Source of the DNA: DATFWC01 sp963777755
GTDB lineage: Bacteria; Pseudomonadota; Alphaproteobacteria; Rhizobiales; Xanthobacteraceae
NCBI GenBank assembly: GCA_963777755.1
Contig: CAVZSC010000033.1
Location: forward strand, 124,001-188,000
Reading direction: 5' to 3'
DNA: 64,000 nucleotides
A model generated the notes under the pieces. The model worked only from the letters and a program-made list of their open reading frames with translations, was not told where the DNA came from and ran no database searches. Position numbers and translations under genes: made by a program. This document shows positions 60,099-64,000 of the stretch, one piece after another; the first letter of the stretch is position 1, and each line of letters starts with the position of its first letter.

Positions 60099-60386
60099 GT
60101 GCAGTACGAATGGGACAATGGCAAAGCCGCCGAAAACCTTCGCAAGCACGGCGTGGATTTCGCGGATGCCATTGCTGCTCTCGAAGACTTGAACCGACTG
60201 GAAGAAATTGACGCCCAGTTCGTGTACGGCGAGGAACGGATTCAGGTCATCGGAATGGCTCGAGACGACGTCCTATTCGTGATCGTCACGTTACGCGGTG
60301 AGGATAGCTGCAGAATCATTTCGGCCCGAAAGGCCACACGACATGAGCAAGACCGGTACTACGCGGGTGACCGTGAAACCTGGTGA
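60099..60386 (+). CDS. brnT: BrnT-family toxin
   Basis: 95 residues from GTG 60099. The BrnT signature is complete: YEWDNGKAAENLRKHGVDFADA at the start, then IQVIGMARDDVLFVIVTLRG and IISARKATRHEQDRYYAG. BrnT is an RNase toxin with a RelE-like fold (PF04365). The gene has no ribosome site upstream, which fits leaderless translation. It overlaps the antitoxin gene by 44 bases. Confidence 0.9.
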   Translation: MQYEWDNGKAAENLRKHGVDFADAIAALEDLNRLEEIDAQFVYGEERIQVIGMARDDVLFVIVTLRGEDSCRIISARKATRHEQDRYYAGDRETW

Positions 60387-60717
60387 AACCCTGCCTCGGG
60401 GCGACACCGATTGGGCGCGGCTCGACACAATGACGGATGAAGAGGTGGTGGCTGCTGCGCTGTCCGACCCCGACGCCCAGCCGCTCACTTCCGAGCAACT
60501 TGCGAAGATGCGCCGAGTGTCGCGCGTAAAAGTCCTGCGGCAACGCCTCGGGATGACGCAGATGCAGTTCGCTGAGGCATTCCACCTGCCCATCACGACG
60601 CTGCGCGATTGGGAGCAACATCGAAGCACACCGGACGCGCCGGCCCGAGCTCTGTTGTTGGCCATAGAACGCGATCCGGAAGTCATGCGGCGGATCCTGG
60701 CGGAATCAGCCGCGTAG
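60343..60717 (+). CDS. Antitoxin with helix-turn-helix domain, BrnA-operon partner
   Basis: 124 residues from ATG 60343 (the frame opens earlier at 60298). The N-terminal part has DTDWARLDTMTDEEVVAAALSDPDAQPL, the segment known from BrnA antitoxins. The C-terminal part is an XRE-type helix-turn-helix (LRQRLGMTQMQFAEAFHLPI, TTLRDWEQHRSTPD). This is unlike the ribbon-helix-helix end of classical BrnA. It neutralises the toxin and probably binds the repeats at 60045-60085. A mixed antitoxin type. Confidence 0.83.
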   Translation: MSKTGTTRVTVKPGETLPRGDTDWARLDTMTDEEVVAAALSDPDAQPLTSEQLAKMRRVSRVKVLRQRLGMTQMQFAEAFHLPITTLRDWEQHRSTPDAPARALLLAIERDPEVMRRILAESAA

Positions 60718-60780
60718 TCTCCGTGGTTTCGTCGAGCTCCGGGGCGCGTGGTCGTAGCGCCACAGCGCCCACTCTACATG

Positions 60781-61749
60781 CTATTGCGCCTTCGTCCCGG
60801 TCTCCCGGATCACCCGCGCCCAGCGCTCGATCTCGCCCAGCACGAAGCCTTGCGTCGCATCGGGCGTGTCGCCGCCCGGCTCGACGCCGATGGCGGCGAG
60901 GCGCTCGCGCACCGCCGGCATCGCCAGCGCGTGGGCGATCTCGTGGTGCAGGCGGGCGACGATCTCCTCGGGCACGCCGGTCGGACCGGCGACGCCGAAC
61001 CAATTGGTGGACGCGATCTGCGGAAAGCCCTGCTCGGCGACCGTGGGGATGTCGGGAAAGGCGGGGCTGCGCTCCATGCCGGAGACGGCGATCCCGCGCA
61101 CGGTGCCGGCGCGCAGGTGCGGCACCGCCGACGGCAGGCTATCGAACATCGACTCGATGCGCCCGCCCAGCAGGTCCTGCGTCGCCGCCTGGGCGCCGCG
61201 ATAGGGCACGTGCACGATGTCGATGCCGGCCGCGAGCTTGAGCAATTCGCCCGACAGGTGGTGCAGCGTGCCGACCCCGCCGGTGCCGAAATTGAGTTTG
61301 CCTGGCTTCTCCTTGGCGAGCGCCACGTAGTCCTTCAGGTCGCGCACGGGGAGGTCCTTGTTCACCAGCATCACCAGCGGCAGGCGCCCCAGGATGGTGA
61401 CGTGGCGGAAATCCTTGCGCGGATCGTACGGCTGCTGCAGCAGCGTGGCGTTGATCGCCTGCGAGGCGACCGCGGTGGTGAGCCAGGTGTAGCCGTCGGG
61501 CGCCGCCTTCGCGACCGCATCGGCACCGATGATGCCGCCGCCGCCGGGCCGGTTCTCCACCACGAAGGACTGGCCGAGCTGACCCTGCAGCGCGTTGGCG
61601 ATGGTGCGGCTCAGGATGTCGGAGGCGCCGGCCGGCGGCGAGCTGGAGATCAGCCGGACCGGGCGCGTCGGCCAAGCCGCCTGCGCGGCGGACGGGCGGA
61701 CGGCGAGCGCGGCCAGGCCGGTGAGGACGGTGCGACGGGTGAAAGACAT
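60781..61749 (-). CDS. Tripartite tricarboxylate transporter (Bug family) periplasmic receptor
   Basis: 322 residues from ATG 61749. TRRTVLTGLAALAV is a twin-arginine-like leader. Mature WPTRPVRLISSSPPAGASDILSR, VVENRPGGGGIIGADAVAKAAPDGYTW and VPYRGAQAATQDLLGGRI. It is divergent from the carbamoylase gene (94-base gap holding both promoters), which suggests a hydantoin or carbamoyl-amino-acid related substrate (inference). No TctAB is in the window. Confidence 0.93.
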   Translation of the reverse strand: MSFTRRTVLTGLAALAVRPSAAQAAWPTRPVRLISSSPPAGASDILSRTIANALQGQLGQSFVVENRPGGGGIIGADAVAKAAPDGYTWLTTAVASQAINATLLQQPYDPRKDFRHVTILGRLPLVMLVNKDLPVRDLKDYVALAKEKPGKLNFGTGGVGTLHHLSGELLKLAAGIDIVHVPYRGAQAATQDLLGGRIESMFDSLPSAVPHLRAGTVRGIAVSGMERSPAFPDIPTVAEQGFPQIASTNWFGVAGPTGVPEEIVARLHHEIAHALAMPAVRERLAAIGVEPGGDTPDATQGFVLGEIERWARVIRETGTKAQ

Positions 61750-61843
61750 GGTAGTGTGCTCGCTGATCATGACATCGGTCGGTGCGTAGCGAAAGGCCGG
61801 TGCGAAGCAAGTCCTAGACCAACGTTCCAGCGAGGAGGCCGTC

Positions 61844-62773
61844 TTGAGCCGCATCATCCGCGTCGCCGCCGCGCAGAGCGGGCCGATCCAGAGGGCGGAG
61901 AGCCGCCAGGCCGTGGTGCGGCGGATGATCGACCTGCTCGACCAGGCGAAGGCGCGCAACTGCGACCTCGTCGTCTACACCGAGCTTGCACTCACCACGT
62001 TCTTCCCGCGCTGGTACATGACCGACCAGGCGGAGATCGATTCGTGGTTCGAGCGCGAGATGCCCAACGCGGCGACCCGCCCGCTGTTCGAGAAGGCGGC
62101 TGAATACAAGATCGCGATCTCGTTCGGCTATGCCGAGTTCACCCGCGACGGTCACCATTTCAACACGTCGATCCTGAGCGACCGCGACGGCCGCATCGTC
62201 GGCAAGTATCGCAAGGTGCATCTGCCCGGCCATGCCGAGTTCGACCCCAAGCGTTCGTTCCAGCACCTGGAGAAGCGCTATTTCGAGCCGGGTGATCTGG
62301 GCTTCCCGGTGTGGCGCAGCATGGACGGCATCTTCGGCATGTGTATCTGCAACGATCGCCGCTGGCCGGAGACCTATCGGGTCATGGGCCTGCAGGGGGT
62401 GGAGCTGGTTATGCTCGGCTACAACACGCCCTCGGCCAATTCGGAAAATGCGGACGAGAGCGTCGAGCGGCGCATGTTCCACCATCGGCTTTCGCTGCAG
62501 GCCGGCGCGTACCAGAATTCCACCTGGGTGGTGGCGACGGCGAAGTGCGGCATCGAGGACGGCCACCCGCTGTTCGGCGGCAGCGCGATCGTCAATCCGG
62601 ACGGCGAGATCGTCGCCGAGGCCAGAACCGAGGACGACGAGATCGTGGTCGCCGACTGCGATCTCGACGCGACGGTGTTCGGCAAGCAGACGATCTTCAA
62701 CTTCGCCAAGCACCGGCGCGTCGAGCACTATGGCCGCATCACGAGCCAGACCGGCGTCGTGCTGCCACCGTAG
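61844..62773 (+). CDS. N-carbamoyl-D-amino acid hydrolase, nitrilase superfamily
   Basis: 309 residues; TTG start at 61844 behind GAGGAGG. It hydrolyses N-carbamoyl-D-amino acids to D-amino acids, CO2 and ammonia in the cytoplasm. The catalytic triad is clear: E47 in LVVYTELALTTFFPRW, K124 in VGKYRKVHLPGHAEF and C169 in FGMCICNDRRWPETYR. Each lies three or fewer positions from its place in Agrobacterium DCase. The length matches (304). The hydantoinase partner gene is not in the window. Confidence 0.93.
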   Translation: MSRIIRVAAAQSGPIQRAESRQAVVRRMIDLLDQAKARNCDLVVYTELALTTFFPRWYMTDQAEIDSWFEREMPNAATRPLFEKAAEYKIAISFGYAEFTRDGHHFNTSILSDRDGRIVGKYRKVHLPGHAEFDPKRSFQHLEKRYFEPGDLGFPVWRSMDGIFGMCICNDRRWPETYRVMGLQGVELVMLGYNTPSANSENADESVERRMFHHRLSLQAGAYQNSTWVVATAKCGIEDGHPLFGGSAIVNPDGEIVAEARTEDDEIVVADCDLDATVFGKQTIFNFAKHRRVEHYGRITSQTGVVLPP

Positions 62774-62809
62774 GTCGCTGCGCCGAGCAGGCTGGCGCGT
62801 TGCCAAACT

Positions 62810-63045
62810 TCAGGGCAGCTTGAGCGCGCCGATCTGCACCATCAGGTCGAGCTGCTCGATGGTATTCCACTCCTCGGCCACCTTGCCGTCGACCATGCGA
62901 TAGATGTCGGTGGCGCCGAAGGTGACCGGCTTGCCGGTCGGCGGCACCAGCGCTGGTCGGCGAAGGGCCACGCAGGCGACCACCCGGTCGCCTGCGGCGA
63001 TGAGATCCTCGATCTTGTGGGGGAAATGCCGCCAGGAATATGGCG
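62810..63045 (-). pseudogene. C-terminal remnant of a SnoaL-like (ester cyclase) protein
   Basis: The minus strand reads HFPHKIEDLIAAGDRVVACVALR, then PPTGKPVTFGATDIYRMVDG and EEWNTIEQLDLMVQIGAL, the C-terminal half of a SnoaL-like fold. A few residues of the usual GTHxGxxxG stretch are missing. The N-terminal half is replaced above about 63045 by unrelated DNA. Broken gene. Confidence 0.7.
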
Positions 63046-63167
63046 ATCGCCTTCTTACATTCCTTGAGGCCCGACGATGGGCGGCTTGCCGGAACGCGAG
63101 TCCTGACCCACCATTATCGAGCCGGGCCAAATTACGAAACGAACCCAATCTCGGCCGTCGATCGCGC

Positions 63168-63552
63168 ATGAGTTCCATTCGCCAGATTGAAGCCAACCGC
63201 CGCAATTCGCTCAAAAGCACCGGGCCAGCCACAGCGGAAGGCAAACAGCGCTCAACGCGGTCCGTCACCGAAACCGTGATCGGTGCGCTCGAGGATGCCG
63301 AGGACTACCATCATAGCCGACTACGGAACCTGTCGATCCCAACGCCGAACTCGCGCATTGCTTTTTTGCGTCTCGCCAATCTGCCCAACTATGCAACTCG
63401 ACCGACTCAGCCGAAGCAACGGAGCGCCGCAACCCACAGGAGAGAGAGCTGCAAACAGGAGCGCCAGAGGGTTCAAGCTGTTTAGACGAACAGGTTAATC
63501 GGAATAGCGCAGCGGCCAAAACAACGGGCATTTTCCCGTCTACGCGTATGTA
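63168..63552 (+). pseudogene. Decayed QIEANRRN-type hypothetical gene
   Basis: ATG 63168 opens SSIRQIEANRRNSLKSTGPA and EGKQRSTRSV, then ETVIGALEDAEDY. The conserved stretch NAVRHGLTA between those parts (recalled from the family) is absent. Later pieces LRLANLPNY (in frame) and ELAHCFFASRQ (other frame) show a large internal deletion and at least one frameshift before TAA near 63550. The family is common in Bradyrhizobium-like genomes, function unknown. Confidence 0.7.
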
Positions 63553-63654
63553 ATGGGAATAAGTGCCGGACATCACTAGTTTCGTTCAAAATGAGCTCCT
63601 GAAAGGCTTGCTCACTCAAAGGGCTAGGACAGAGTTTCCCGCTTGCAACGAAAC

Positions 63655-63722
63655 GGGAATATTGGCGAAGCCGAATTCACGCCGGGTAACAGCCGATAAG
63701 CCTCCGGGCGAAGAATATTCCC
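63655..63722. repeat. 68-bp element with 9-bp terminal inverted repeats
   Basis: GGGAATATT (63655-63663) and AATATTCCC (63714-63722) are perfect inverted ends. The interior has GGCGAAG near both ends and GCCGGGTAACAGCCGATAAGCC in the middle. It lies between two broken genes. Confidence 0.65.
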
Positions 63723-63735
63723 CTTGGAAAATGAA

Positions 63736-63756
63736 AATAGGGCCAATGGCCCTATT
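63736..63756. other. Perfect hairpin at the break of the metallo-hydrolase gene
   Basis: AATAGGGCC-AAT-GGCCCTATT has 9-bp arms with a 3-nt loop. Homology of the next gene ends exactly here, so this marks a rearrangement point. Confidence 0.6.
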
Positions 63757-63983
63757 ATGCAGTGGGTGCGGTCGCGCAGCGCCTCGAGCCCGGTGATATG
63801 GTCGGCGTGCAGATGCGTGTCGACCGCCTTCACCAGCCTCAGATCGAGCTCGTTCACCAGCTGCAAGTAGCGGTCGACCTTTTCCAGCACCGGATCGATG
63901 ATCAGCGCCTCGCCGCCGCGCCGGCTAGCCAGCAGATAGCTGTATGTCGACGAGACGCAGTCGAATAGCTGACGGAAGATCAT
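63757..63983 (-). pseudogene. N-terminal piece of a persulfide dioxygenase-like MBL-fold protein
   Basis: From ATG 63983: MIFRQLFDCVSSTYSYLLAS, then GEALIIDPVLEKVDRYLQL and VKAVDTHLHADHITGLEAL (the HxHxDH metal motif), ending DRTHCI at the hairpin. The reading frame then runs on in unrelated sequence to 63624. About 75 of the roughly 230-290 residues of an ETHE1/MBL-rhodanese-type protein remain. It cannot form a full active site and is a truncated gene. Confidence 0.8.
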
Positions 63984-64000
63984 CGCGCGTCGTCCAAAAG

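Noticed and set aside
1..64000. tRNA, rRNA, riboswitch, prophage or origin signals
   Set aside because: No cloverleaf, 16S/23S stretch, phage structural or integrase gene, DnaA-box cluster or known riboswitch consensus was recognised by eye; weak ones could be missed without a covariance-model search.

Overview
The window is GC-rich, densely coded DNA from a soil- or water-type alphaproteobacterium. It most resembles Hyphomicrobiales of the Bradyrhizobium/Rhodoplanes/Reyranella kind. This rests on gene content recalled from those genomes: orphan Bug-type receptors, a cyclase-TolB-TPR protein, a QIEANRRN-type pseudogene, WD40 giants, and several dispersed palindromic intergenic repeats. No rRNA, tRNA, CRISPR array, prophage or replication origin was seen. 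No classical transcription regulator was seen apart from small toxin-antitoxin proteins.

Layout. 0-2 kb: two tandem secreted calcium-repeat proteins, the first only a tail and the second frameshifted. 2-4.2 kb: a conserved hypothetical gene, a stub plus an intact ABC_sub_bind-type receptor, and a 3' remnant of a nucleotidyltransferase gene. 4.4-10.5 kb: adenylate cyclase-TolB-TPR, FolD, a serine hydrolase, a GFA protein and a periplasmic amidohydrolase. 10.5-14.6 kb: a WD40 protein, a toxin-antitoxin-like pair (ribbon-helix-helix-like protein plus AbiEii-like nucleotidyltransferase) with a promoter/operator, and a 63-residue peptide with a bacteriocin-like leader. 14.6-22.4 kb: a VOC protein, a BisC-like molybdoenzyme, a Bug receptor and a 1018-residue coiled-coil/14-WD40 membrane protein. 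22.5-27.2 kb: a complete CUT1-type ABC importer. 27.4-30.6 kb: a Tat-exported subunit 3 with a GMC oxidoreductase, and a polysaccharide deacetylase-like protein. 30.7-35 kb: a decayed IS4-type transposase against a large transglutaminase-like protein. 35.3-40.6 kb: amidohydrolase, TPP enzyme, FAD monooxygenase and luciferase-like monooxygenase.

40.8-50.1 kb is the most distinctive part. It holds a pyrogallol transhydroxylase/resorcinol hydroxylase-like molybdoenzyme (large subunit, Fe-S subunit, DoxX), a MetE-like enzyme, a Bug receptor, and a pair of molybdenum-storage-protein (MoSto) subunits behind a methyltransferase. 50.1-53.5 kb holds a multicopper oxidase flanked by two cupredoxins. 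53.8-62.8 kb holds a split ChrA transporter, a second GMC/subunit-3 pair, a DUF427 protein, an M28-like peptidase with an altered active-site motif, a BrnT/BrnA-like pair, a Bug receptor and an N-carbamoyl-D-amino-acid hydrolase. The last 1.2 kb is a patchwork of broken genes and palindromes.

How the genes fit together. Much of the window looks like scavenging and oxidative breakdown of aromatic or plant-derived compounds: binding proteins, amidohydrolases, flavin and Mo hydroxylases, and GMC and copper oxidases. The Mo enzymes may be supplied by the stored molybdenum; this is inference. Several genes carry single-base frameshifts or an early stop (near 830, 8792, 30930 and 42333), and several others are stubs. 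Either this region is decaying or the assembly has small errors.
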